Below, one piece after another: positions 7,231 to 13,611 of a stretch of DNA of 13,611 bases (positions are counted from its first letter, which is position 1; every line of letters starts with the position of its first letter). Below the pieces are notes generated by a model. The model worked only from the letters and a program-made list of their open reading frames with translations, did no database searches and was not told the DNA's origin. This stretch comes from Gammaproteobacteria bacterium (GTDB lineage Bacteria > Pseudomonadota > Gammaproteobacteria > Chromatiales > Chromatiaceae). The DNA lies in assembly GCA_020630035.1 (NCBI GenBank), contig JAHDCB010000029.1:1-13611 (forward strand), written 5' to 3'. A program made the translations under genes and the position numbers.

Positions 7231-7464
7231 ATGGAAATGGCACAAGCTTTGCTTATCATTGCGGCGGCACTTATGCTCGGATTGGGTGCGGTAGGTGCAG
7301 CCATCGGTATTGGTGTGTTAGGTGGTCGTTTTCTGGAAGGTGCGGCACGTCAACCTGAATTGATCCCGATGTTGCGCACTCAGTTCTTCATTGTGATGGG
7401 TCTGACCGACGCAGTGCCGATGATCGCGGTTGGCTTGGGTATGTATGTGATGTTTGCGCTCTGA
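7231..7464 (+). CDS. atpE: ATP synthase Fo subunit c
   Basis: Subunit c forms the rotating proton-carrying ring. The 77-residue product (E. coli 79) is two helices joined by the conserved polar loop ARQPE (R40, Q41, P42). Helix 1 has the glycine-rich packing motif GAVGAAIGIGVLGG. Helix 2 has FFIVMGLTDAVPMIAVGLG with the ion-binding aspartate D60 (E. coli D61). The carboxylate is Asp followed by Ala-Val, and helix 1 lacks the glutamine typical of sodium-binding rings, so this should be a proton-type enzyme. ATG 7231 is chosen over ATG 7237 because GGAG sits six bases upstream. The 165-base gap before it carries hairpins and possible promoter elements and is long for an atp operon. Confidence 0.98.
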   Translation: MEMAQALLIIAAALMLGLGAVGAAIGIGVLGGRFLEGAARQPELIPMLRTQFFIVMGLTDAVPMIAVGLGMYVMFAL

Positions 7465-7497
7465 TCTTGCGCGTCAACCGATAGATAGGGTTACGGT

Positions 7498-7968
7498 ATG
7501 AACATCAATCTGACACTGATCGCGCAGTTGATCGCATTTGCGGTGTTCGTCTGGTTTACATTGCGTTTTATCTGGCCACCGCTGATAAACGCGATGAACG
7601 AACGCAAGGCAAAGATTGCCGATGGGCTGGCTGCTGCAGAACAGGGCCAGCAGGCACAGGCACAGGCACAAAAAGAAGCTGAGTCCGTATTGCAGCAGGC
7701 ACGCGTGCAGGCGGCGGAAATCAAGTCCAATGCTGAAAAAGAAGCAACTCAGATTGTAGACCAGGCACGTGCTAAGGGTCGCGCTGAGGCGGAACGTCAG
7801 CTTACAGCAGCTCAAGCTGAAATTGTGCAGGAAACAAATAAGGCGCGCGAAGGGTTGCGTGCTAAGGTGGCTGAACTGGTGGTAGCAGGTGCGGAGAAAA
7901 TTCTGCAGAAAGAAATTAATGCGCAAGCTCACCGGACAATTCTCAATCGTGTGGCACAACAGATTTAG
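7498..7968 (+). CDS. atpF: ATP synthase Fo subunit b
   Basis: Subunit b is the peripheral stalk that holds F1 against subunit a. The product is 156 residues, the same length as E. coli b. It has one N-terminal membrane helix (about residues 6-26, LIAQLIAFAVFVWFTLRFIW), then PPLINAMNERKAKIADGLAAAE at the membrane exit. A long charged Ala/Gln/Glu coiled coil with the right-handed stalk pattern follows, then VAGAEKIL near the delta-binding C-terminus. A Q/A-rich run (QGQQAQAQAQKEAE) sits in the early coiled coil. AGGG lies seven bases before the ATG. A long antisense frame (7474-8049) across this gene is a composition shadow. Confidence 0.97.
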   Translation: MNINLTLIAQLIAFAVFVWFTLRFIWPPLINAMNERKAKIADGLAAAEQGQQAQAQAQKEAESVLQQARVQAAEIKSNAEKEATQIVDQARAKGRAEAERQLTAAQAEIVQETNKAREGLRAKVAELVVAGAEKILQKEINAQAHRTILNRVAQQI

Positions 7969-7977
7969 GTCAGGCTG

Positions 7978-8514
7978 ATGGCTGGAGATACAACAACCTT
8001 TGCCCGACCCTATGCTGAAGCGGTATTTGCACAGGCACAACAAACCCAACAGATGGGTTTATGGTCTGGCATGCTGGAATTATTATCAGCTTTGGTCGTT
8101 GACGCGCAATTGGAAAAAGTGCTGGCAAATCCAGGACTGGCACGGGCGCAGAAGGCAGATTTGATTCTGGATATTGCTGGTGAACACCTGAGCCAGGATG
8201 GAAAAAACCTGGTGCGTTTACTGGCACAAAATACACGCTTGGTCTTACTGCCTGAGATACACGTCTTATTCCAGCGTTATCAATCAGCGGCTCAGGGTAC
8301 GATAACAGTCCACCTGGTTACGGCCTATGTGTTGGAAGCGGTAGATCAGGACAAACTGACGAGCGCATTGCAACACCGGCTGGGGCGCACCGTCGTATTA
8401 CAGTCTGAAGTGGATTCAAATCTGATCGGCGGTTTTCGTATACGTGCCGGTGACCTGGTGATAGATGGCTCGGTTGTCGGACAATTGCAGCAGCTTGCGC
8501 ACGCATTGACTTGA
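7978..8514 (+). CDS. atpH: ATP synthase F1 subunit delta
   Basis: Delta caps the F1 head and joins it to the b-subunit stalk. The 178-residue product matches the family length (E. coli 177). The N-terminal helical bundle begins TTFARPYAEAVFAQA, the usual opening. The C-terminal signature IGGFRIRAGDLVIDGSVVGQL is the conserved OSCP/delta motif. The ribosome site AGGT overlaps the atpF stop codon, seven bases before ATG 7978, so the two genes are tightly coupled. The middle of the protein varies, as is normal. Confidence 0.97.
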   Translation: MAGDTTTFARPYAEAVFAQAQQTQQMGLWSGMLELLSALVVDAQLEKVLANPGLARAQKADLILDIAGEHLSQDGKNLVRLLAQNTRLVLLPEIHVLFQRYQSAAQGTITVHLVTAYVLEAVDQDKLTSALQHRLGRTVVLQSEVDSNLIGGFRIRAGDLVIDGSVVGQLQQLAHALT

Positions 8515-8574
8515 TCCGGGCATATATCATCTAGCGGCTTTCAGCGATTCTCATCCTAAATCAGGGTAGGCAAA

Positions 8575-10116
8575 ATGCAACTTAACCCCTCAGAAATCAG
8601 TGAACTGATTCAACAGAAAATCAAGAATTTTGATCTGACGACAGAAGCTCATGATGAAGGCACTGTCGTGACAGTGACGGATGGTATTGTACGGATTCAT
8701 GGTCTGTCCGATGTCATGTCGTATGAAATGCTGGAATTCCCTGGCTCTGTCTATGGTCTTGCGCTGAACCTGGAACGCGACGCTGTTGGCGCAGTGGTAC
8801 TGGGTGACTACAAAAATATTTCTGAAGGCGATCCGGTTAAATGTACCGGTAAGGTGCTGGAAGTGCCAACTGGCCCGGAATTGCTGGGGCGTGTGGTAGA
8901 TGCGCTGGGTCACCCGGTGGATGGAAAAGGCCCGGTCGCAGCCAAGATGACGGCGCCTATAGAACAGATTGCTCCTGGCGTGATTGCCCGTAAATCTGTA
9001 GATCAACCGGTACAGACGGGCATCAAGGCGATTGATGCGATGGTTCCGGTCGGGCGAGGACAACGTGAGTTGATTATCGGTGACCGGCAGACGGGTAAAA
9101 CCGCGATTGCTGTGGATGCGATCATCAACCAGAAAGGTACCGGGGTAAAGTGTATCTATGTCGCGATCGGGCAGAAAAACTCGTCCATTGCTGCCTTGGT
9201 ACGAAAGCTGGAAGAACATGGTGCGATGGAGCATACCATCATCGTGGTTGCACCAGCAGCTGATTCAGCTGCAATGCAGTTCATTGTGCCTTATTCTGGT
9301 TGCACCATGGGTGAATACTTCCGTGACCATGGTGAAGATGCACTGATTATTTATGATGACCTGACAAAACAGGCCTGGGCCTATCGTCAGGTTTCCCTGT
9401 TGTTGCGTCGTCCGCCGGGACGTGAAGCCTATCCGGGCGATGTGTTTTACCTGCACTCACGTCTGCTGGAGCGGGCGGCTCGTATCAATGCGGAGCATGT
9501 TGAAAAAATTACCGACGGTAAAGTCAAAGGTAAAACTGGCTCTCTGACAGCGTTGCCGATCATTGAAACACAGGCCGGAGACGTGTCTGCCTTCGTGCCA
9601 ACGAACGTGATTTCAATTACAGACGGGCAAATTTTCCTGGAGTCTGACCTGTTTGCTGCAGGTATGCGGCCGGCGATTAATGCTGGACTGTCAGTCTCGC
9701 GGGTCGGTGGTGCTGCGCAGACTAAGATTATTAAAAAATTGGGTGGTGGTGTTCGTCTGGCTCTGGCGCAATATCGTGAGTTGGCAGCCTTCTCACAATT
9801 TGCATCTGATCTGGATGAAGCGACCCGTAAACAGCTGGAGCGTGGCAAACGCGTTACTGAATTGATGAAACAACCACAATATACGCCGTTAAGTGTGGTT
9901 GAAATGGCGATTTCCCTGTTTGCCGCGAATGAAGGTTATCTGGACGATATTGAGATCAATCAGATCGTAGCCTTTGAGTCGGCCTTGCATCGTTATCTGG
10001 CTAGCCAGCAGTCTGACCTGGTTGCACAGGTTAATCAGGAAGCCGACTGGAATGATGAAGTTGCTGACGCCTTCCATGCTGCGATCAAAGACTTCAAAGC
10101 GAACCACACCTGGTAA
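8575..10116 (+). CDS. atpA: ATP synthase F1 subunit alpha
   Basis: Alpha alternates with beta in the catalytic hexamer, holds the non-catalytic nucleotide sites and supplies the arginine finger. The product is 513 residues, the same as E. coli. The P-loop GDRQTGKT is at residues 169-176 (K175, T176) and the arginine finger is R376 in SVSRVGGAAQ, both at E. coli numbering. Also present are an N-terminal delta-binding segment (LNPSEISELIQQKI), a beta-barrel with VTDGIVRIHGL, and the signature PTNVISITDGQIFLE. AGGGTAGG lies just upstream of ATG 8575. The 60-base gap after atpH is the second longest within the operon and shows no convincing promoter or terminator. Confidence 0.99.
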   Translation: MQLNPSEISELIQQKIKNFDLTTEAHDEGTVVTVTDGIVRIHGLSDVMSYEMLEFPGSVYGLALNLERDAVGAVVLGDYKNISEGDPVKCTGKVLEVPTGPELLGRVVDALGHPVDGKGPVAAKMTAPIEQIAPGVIARKSVDQPVQTGIKAIDAMVPVGRGQRELIIGDRQTGKTAIAVDAIINQKGTGVKCIYVAIGQKNSSIAALVRKLEEHGAMEHTIIVVAPAADSAAMQFIVPYSGCTMGEYFRDHGEDALIIYDDLTKQAWAYRQVSLLLRRPPGREAYPGDVFYLHSRLLERAARINAEHVEKITDGKVKGKTGSLTALPIIETQAGDVSAFVPTNVISITDGQIFLESDLFAAGMRPAINAGLSVSRVGGAAQTKIIKKLGGGVRLALAQYRELAAFSQFASDLDEATRKQLERGKRVTELMKQPQYTPLSVVEMAISLFAANEGYLDDIEINQIVAFESALHRYLASQQSDLVAQVNQEADWNDEVADAFHAAIKDFKANHTW

Positions 10117-10144
10117 TTGAGTTTATAGCTGACAGGACTGAGTG

Positions 10145-11017
10145 ATGGCAGGCGCAAAAGAAATCCGTACTAAAATCGCATCCATTAAAAGCACGCAGAA
10201 GATCACGCGAGCGATGGAAATGGTGGCGGCTGCAAAAATGCGTAAGGCACAAGACCGCATGCAGGCCAGTCGTCCGTATGCAGAAAAAATTGCTCAGGTG
10301 ATTGGCCATGTCGCAGCGGCGAATCCGGAGTATAAGCATGCGTTTATGACGCCGCGCTCAGAAATTAAGCGAATTGGCTATATTATTGTGTCATCAGATC
10401 GCGGTTTATGCGGTGGTCTGAATTCCAATTTATTTCGTCACCTGATTAAAGAAATCAAGGATTTGCAGGCAGAAGGCAAAGAACTGGTGTATTGCACCAT
10501 TGGCAGCAAGGCACTGGGCTTTTTCCGACGAGTGGGTGGTAACGTGATGGCACAGACGAGCCATCTGGGAGATGCACCACGCATTGAAGATCTGGTTGGT
10601 ACGGTTAAGGTGATGCTGGATGCCTATGTACAAGGTGAGGTTGACGAAATTCGTCTGGCCTACAACACCTTTGTGAATACGATGACACAACAGCCGACAG
10701 TCGATCAATTAGTACCACTTGCACCTGGAGCGGATGCGGCTGAATTGAAGCATCACTGGGATTATATTTATGAGCCGGATGCTCAGGTTGTATTAGACAA
10801 TCTGTTAACTGCTTATATTGAATCTGTGTCTTATCAGGCAGTCGTTGAGAACGGTGCCTGTGAGCAGTCTGCACGAATGATTGCGATGAAATCTGCAACT
10901 GATAACGCAGGTGATCTGATCAATGAACTGCAACTGATCTATAACAAAGCGCGTCAGGCGGCGATCACCCAGGAAATTTCTGAAATCGTCGGTGGGGCGG
11001 CAGCGATTGCCAACTAA
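10145..11017 (+). CDS. atpG: ATP synthase F1 subunit gamma
   Basis: Gamma is the central rotor shaft that couples c-ring rotation to the catalytic sites. The 290-residue product (E. coli 287) has the two terminal coiled-coil helices that form the shaft: N-terminal AGAKEIRTKIASIKSTQKIT and MEMVAAAKMRKAQ, and C-terminal MKSATDNAGDLINELQLIYNKARQ followed by ITQEISEIVGGA. The middle Rossmann-like domain shows SSDRGLCGGLN and GSKALGFF. I start at ATG 10145 and not GTG 10142, because MAGAKEIR is the conserved N-terminus and AGGA lies seven bases before it. No oddities seen. Confidence 0.98.
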   Translation: MAGAKEIRTKIASIKSTQKITRAMEMVAAAKMRKAQDRMQASRPYAEKIAQVIGHVAAANPEYKHAFMTPRSEIKRIGYIIVSSDRGLCGGLNSNLFRHLIKEIKDLQAEGKELVYCTIGSKALGFFRRVGGNVMAQTSHLGDAPRIEDLVGTVKVMLDAYVQGEVDEIRLAYNTFVNTMTQQPTVDQLVPLAPGADAAELKHHWDYIYEPDAQVVLDNLLTAYIESVSYQAVVENGACEQSARMIAMKSATDNAGDLINELQLIYNKARQAAITQEISEIVGGAAAIAN

Positions 11018-11043
11018 GGTCGCAAAATCTATGAGGAATATCC

Positions 11044-12423
11044 ATGAGTACAGGTAAGGTCGTCGAAATTATCGGCGCAGTGGTTGACGTACAGTTTGCC
11101 CGTGATGCAATGCCGAAGATATATGACGCATTGCAGATTGCAGCCGCTGGTCTGACTCTGGAAGTGCAGCAGCAGCTGGGTGACGGTATTGTGCGGACCA
11201 TTGCGATGGGTTCAACTGATGGCCTGAAGCGGGGTGCAGAAGCGATCAATACTGGTGCACCGATCAGTGTTCCGGTAGGGCAAGCGACCCTTGGTCGGAT
11301 CATGGACGTACTGGGTGAGCCAGTGGATGATGCTGGACCGATTGCGACACAAGAAAGGATGCCGATCCACCGGGCGGCACCGAAGCTGGAAGATCAGTCA
11401 GCTTCTACCGAAGTACTGGAAACTGGTATTAAGGTGATTGACCTGATCATGCCGATCCAGAAGGGTGGTAAGGTTGGTCTGTTTGGTGGTGCTGGTGTTG
11501 GTAAGACCGTGACCCTGATGGAGCTGATTCGTAACATCGCGGTGGAACATTCCGGCTTCTCAGTATTTGCTGGTGTTGGCGAACGAACCCGGGAAGGTAA
11601 CGATTTTTACCATGAAATGTCCGAAGGCGGCGTACTGGATAAGGTCGCCCTGGTCTACGGACAGATGAATGAGCCACCGGGTAACCGGTTACGGGTAGCG
11701 TTGACTGGCCTGACAATGGCGGAACATTTCCGCGATGAAGGCCGTGACGTCCTGATGTTTGTGGACAACATTTACCGTTATACTCTGGCGGGTACCGAAG
11801 TATCTGCGCTACTGGGTCGGATGCCTTCTGCAGTGGGTTATCAACCTACCTTGGCAGAAGAAATGGGTGTTCTGCAGGAGCGGATTACTTCGACCAAGAC
11901 CGGATCCATCACCTCATTTCAGGCAGTCTATGTCCCGGCGGATGACCTGACAGACCCATCTCCTGCAACCACCTTTGCGCATCTAGATGCAACCCTGGTA
12001 TTGTCGCGTCAGGTTGCTGAGTTGGGTATTTACCCAGCGGTAGACCCGTTGGATTCAACCTCGCGTATTCTGGATCCACATGTCGTGGGTCAGGAGCATT
12101 ATGAGGTTGCGCGTGGTGTGCAGGGTGTCTTGCAGCGATATAAAGAGCTGAAAGATATCATCGCGATTCTCGGTATGGATGAGTTGTCAGAAGACGATAA
12201 GCTGACAGTACAACGGGCACGCAAGATCCAGCGCTTCCTGTCGCAACCCTTCTTTGTCGCAGAAGTATTTACTGGAGCACCAGGTAAATATGTCTCATTA
12301 CAGGAGACGATAGCCAGCTTCAAAGGTATTCTGAATGGTGAATATGATCACCTGCCGGAACAGGCCTTCTATATGTGTGGCGGCATCGAAGAAGTGATTG
12401 AAAAGTCGAAGACGGATAATTGA
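11044..12423 (+). CDS. atpD: ATP synthase F1 subunit beta (catalytic)
   Basis: Beta carries the three catalytic sites for ATP synthesis. The 459-residue product is one shorter than E. coli beta. P-loop GGAGVGKT ends at K154 and T155, and GERTREG provides the catalytic glutamate E180 and R181 (E. coli E181 and R182). FVDNIYRYTLAGTEVSALLGRMPSAVGYQPTL is the usual gammaproteobacterial form around the Walker B aspartate, and the DELSEDDK region that contacts gamma is intact. GAGGA lies six bases before ATG 11044. Gene spacing in this half of the operon is tight (15-28 bases), as expected for genes read from one mRNA. Confidence 0.99.
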   Translation: MSTGKVVEIIGAVVDVQFARDAMPKIYDALQIAAAGLTLEVQQQLGDGIVRTIAMGSTDGLKRGAEAINTGAPISVPVGQATLGRIMDVLGEPVDDAGPIATQERMPIHRAAPKLEDQSASTEVLETGIKVIDLIMPIQKGGKVGLFGGAGVGKTVTLMELIRNIAVEHSGFSVFAGVGERTREGNDFYHEMSEGGVLDKVALVYGQMNEPPGNRLRVALTGLTMAEHFRDEGRDVLMFVDNIYRYTLAGTEVSALLGRMPSAVGYQPTLAEEMGVLQERITSTKTGSITSFQAVYVPADDLTDPSPATTFAHLDATLVLSRQVAELGIYPAVDPLDSTSRILDPHVVGQEHYEVARGVQGVLQRYKELKDIIAILGMDELSEDDKLTVQRARKIQRFLSQPFFVAEVFTGAPGKYVSLQETIASFKGILNGEYDHLPEQAFYMCGGIEEVIEKSKTDN

Positions 12424-12438
12424 TCCGGAGAAACCGAT

Positions 12439-12861
12439 ATGGCGATGACACTACATATTGATATTGTCAGTGCAGAGGGCCATCTGTATACCGGTCAGGG
12501 TCAGATGGTGTATGCACCGGCGGTGATGGGTGAGATAGGCATTGCGCCGCGCCATACACCATTGCTGACCCGGTTGAAGCCGGGTGATGTGCGAGTTGAT
12601 CCGGGGAACAATCAACCGCAGCAACACTTTTATGTGTCTGGTGGCATGATTGAAGTGCAGCCATTTAAGGTGACTATTCTGGCAGACACCGGTATTCGTG
12701 CATCTGATCTGGATGAAGCTGCTGCACAAGAAGCGAAACGTCGAGCCGAAGATGCGCTGGCGAATCAGCAAGCTGATATAGATATGGCGAAGGCTCAGGT
12801 TGAACTGGCTGAAGCGGTTGCCCAATTAAAGGTTATCAATCAGCTACGCGATACCCGTTAG
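12439..12861 (+). CDS. atpC: ATP synthase F1 subunit epsilon
   Basis: Epsilon links gamma to the c-ring and in bacteria can inhibit ATP hydrolysis. The 140-residue product (E. coli 139) has the N-terminal beta-sandwich (HIDIVSAEGHLYTG, GEIGIAPRHTPLLTRLKPG, FYVSGGMIEVQP, VTILADT) and the C-terminal two-helix domain (LDEAAAQEAKRRAEDAL, AELAEAVAQLKVI-type). The helical domain is complete, so the inhibitory form is possible. GGAG lies nine bases before ATG 12439; a second ATG at 12445 is in frame but less likely. It is the last gene of the operon: a hairpin and a different promoter follow. Confidence 0.97.
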   Translation: MAMTLHIDIVSAEGHLYTGQGQMVYAPAVMGEIGIAPRHTPLLTRLKPGDVRVDPGNNQPQQHFYVSGGMIEVQPFKVTILADTGIRASDLDEAAAQEAKRRAEDALANQQADIDMAKAQVELAEAVAQLKVINQLRDTR

Positions 12862-12893
12862 CAGGTAGTTCTGGGCTTTACACGCCTGGAGGT

Positions 12894-12923
12894 TGGAGAG
12901 AGATAGCGCGATGGCTCTCTCCA
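12894..12923 (+). terminator. Perfect hairpin after atpC, without a T tract
   Basis: TGGAGAGAG (12894-12902) pairs over nine bases with CTCTCTCCA (12915-12923) around a 12-base loop, 32 bases after the atpC stop. It is well placed to mark the 3' end of the atp mRNA, but no T run follows, so it is not a textbook intrinsic terminator. It could be a stabilising 3' stem left after Rho-dependent termination or a protein-binding palindrome. Confidence 0.4.
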
Positions 12924-12943
12924 CGCTCTGGTGGTACTAGATT

Positions 12944-12972
12944 CTGACGGTTCTTCCAAATATAATTATGAT
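12944..12972 (+). promoter_or_regulatory. Probable promoter for the nuclease-like gene
   Basis: CTGACG (12944-12949; four of six matches) and TATGAT (12967-12972; five of six) are separated by 17 bases. A perfect TATAAT also lies at 12961-12966, but the best -35 at suitable distance from it is poor. Transcription would start near 12979, about 25 bases before ATG 13004. This suggests the nuclease-like gene is its own unit and not the tail of the atp operon. Confidence 0.45.
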
Positions 12973-13003
12973 CTGACCCTATTAGTTGTTGTTTGGAGAA
13001 GGT

Positions 13004-13597
13004 ATGCAGAAAGATATCGTGACAAAAAGCTTGATTGAGGAATTGGCGGCCTGCCTGGTCACGCGCCTGCTGAAAATCCCGGTAGTACCAGCCAGTATTG
13101 AATGGCTGGATACCGAACAGCATCGGGTTGAATATCGCCGCGCTGATATGGTGGTACGGATACAGCCCTGCGAAGATGAGGAGCCTTGTTTGCTGCATCT
13201 GGAAATCCAGAATAATAATCATCCACAGATGCCACTTCGTATGCTGCGCTATTATACGGACATCCGGTTACGCTGGCCGAAGGAGCCACTGCGGCAATAT
13301 CTGATTTATACTGGCAAGGCGAAGTTGGATATGCCAGCGGGTCTCCCGGATTTCAATTATTGCTACGAGCTGATTGATATGCGCACGATTGACTGTGCGT
13401 TGCTCTTGAGTGAAGATACCCCGGATGCTCTGGTGTTGGCGATTTTATGTGATTTTAAGGGACGTTCTGCCCGGGATATTATCAGCTATATCATCAAACG
13501 ACTGCATCAACTGACTTTTGAGCATGATGATACCTTCCGGCGTTATTTGCATATGCTGTGTAGTGGTCAAGTATTTTCGTACCACTTGAGGGGGTGA
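13004..13597 (+). CDS. PD-(D/E)XK nuclease-like protein (Rpn / YhgA-like transposase-related family), probably C-terminally disrupted
   Basis: Proteins of this family are annotated as recombination-promoting nucleases or putative transposases and occur in many copies in some gammaproteobacteria and cyanobacteria. The 197-residue product shows the expected core: RRADMVVRI (D48), then LLHLEIQN with the E67-x-Q69 pair, then MPLRMLRYYTDIRLR and QYLIYTGK. YELIDMRTIDC and DALVLAILCDFKGR follow. D48, E67 and Q69 fit the metal-binding PD-(D/E)XK pattern. I chose ATG 13004 rather than TTG 12986 because GGAGAAGG lies just upstream. From memory, family members continue well past YLHML (residues 181-185), usually to about 280-300 residues. 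Here the frame changes character at codon 186, where an inverted repeat begins, and stops 12 codons later. Truncation by insertion is the favoured reading; a genuinely short variant cannot be excluded. Confidence 0.75.
   Translation: MQKDIVTKSLIEELAACLVTRLLKIPVVPASIEWLDTEQHRVEYRRADMVVRIQPCEDEEPCLLHLEIQNNNHPQMPLRMLRYYTDIRLRWPKEPLRQYLIYTGKAKLDMPAGLPDFNYCYELIDMRTIDCALLLSEDTPDALVLAILCDFKGRSARDIISYIIKRLHQLTFEHDDTFRRYLHMLCSGQVFSYHLRG
13559..13589 (+). repeat. Overlapping inverted repeats at the truncated end of the nuclease gene; possible insertion-sequence end
   Basis: Starting with TG at 13559, AGTGGT (13562-13567) pairs with ACCACT (13581-13586), and the overlapping TCAAGT (13567-13572) pairs with ACTTGA (13584-13589), so two mutually exclusive stems are possible. 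The block starts exactly where the nuclease protein leaves its family pattern. A TG-initial terminus is typical of IS3-family elements (TG...CA). Only 53 bases remain before the window edge, so no transposase or second end can be seen. Confidence 0.4.
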
Positions 13598-13611
13598 GAG
13601 CTGGTTTACGC

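Noticed and set aside
7146..7358. A 70-codon plus-strand frame starting in the atpB-atpE gap and overlapping atpE.
   Set aside because: It begins with TTG without a ribosome site, and most of it is an out-of-frame reading of atpE.
7474..8049. A 191-codon open frame on the minus strand across atpF and the start of atpH.
   Set aside because: It mirrors the Ala/Gln-rich coiled-coil coding of atpF, giving a Cys/Leu-rich protein with no family features. It is a composition shadow of a certain gene.
8506..8530. TTGACT followed by TATCAT at the atpH-atpA junction, as a promoter for atpA.
   Set aside because: The spacer is only 13 bases, too short for a sigma-70 promoter, and no alternative pairing nearby fits.
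8590..9234. A 214-codon minus-strand frame inside atpA.
   Set aside because: It lies wholly within a highly conserved gene, has no ribosome site I can support, and its product looks random and rich in His, Arg and Phe.
619..11796. GGTACC occurs 12 times in the window, against about 3.3 expected for a random 6-mer at 50% GC; considered as a possible highly repeated palindrome.
   Set aside because: CTGCAG looks similarly frequent by eye, and many GGTACC copies fall on the common Gly-Thr codon pair, so base and codon composition may explain it. A genome-wide palindrome count against a Markov model would decide.

Overview
The window reads as ordinary gammaproteobacterial chromosome. The ATP synthase subunits have the lengths and motifs of the Escherichia coli type, the aconitase is the AcnB form, and base composition looks close to 50% GC. 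I cannot fix a genus. Every gene I can support lies on the + strand, and coding density is very high.

Layout, left to right. (1) Cell-wall precursor genes: the 3' end of glmU and complete glmS, three bases apart, which make glucosamine-6-phosphate and then UDP-GlcNAc. (2) acnB, a TCA-cycle aconitase with all three Fe-S cysteines. (3) An uncharacterised protein with an N-terminal coiled coil and a C-terminal hydrophobic DUF697-like domain. (4) A complete nine-gene ATP synthase operon, atpI-B-E-F-H-A-G-D-C. A near-consensus sigma-70 promoter overlaps the atpI start codon, and an unusually long atpB-atpE gap carries two hairpins and a T-rich tract. (5) A short gap with a perfect hairpin and a probable promoter, then a PD-(D/E)XK (Rpn/YhgA-like) nuclease gene. 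That gene appears to lose its normal C-terminus at a small inverted repeat that could be the end of an insertion sequence.

How it fits together. The atp genes encode the membrane a/b/c sector and the soluble alpha/beta/gamma/delta/epsilon sector of a proton-type F1Fo ATP synthase, with AtpI as the usual assembly accessory. The arrangement is less ordinary than the genes. In many gammaproteobacteria glmU-glmS follows atpC. Here glmU-glmS lies upstream of atpI, separated from it by acnB and the DUF697-like gene, and the place after atpC holds a mobile-DNA-associated nuclease gene.

I did not find a clear new multi-gene system. The best leads are regulatory (the atpI promoter overlap and the atpB-atpE hairpins), the unstudied coiled-coil/DUF697 protein beside the atp operon, and the disrupted nuclease gene at the right edge.
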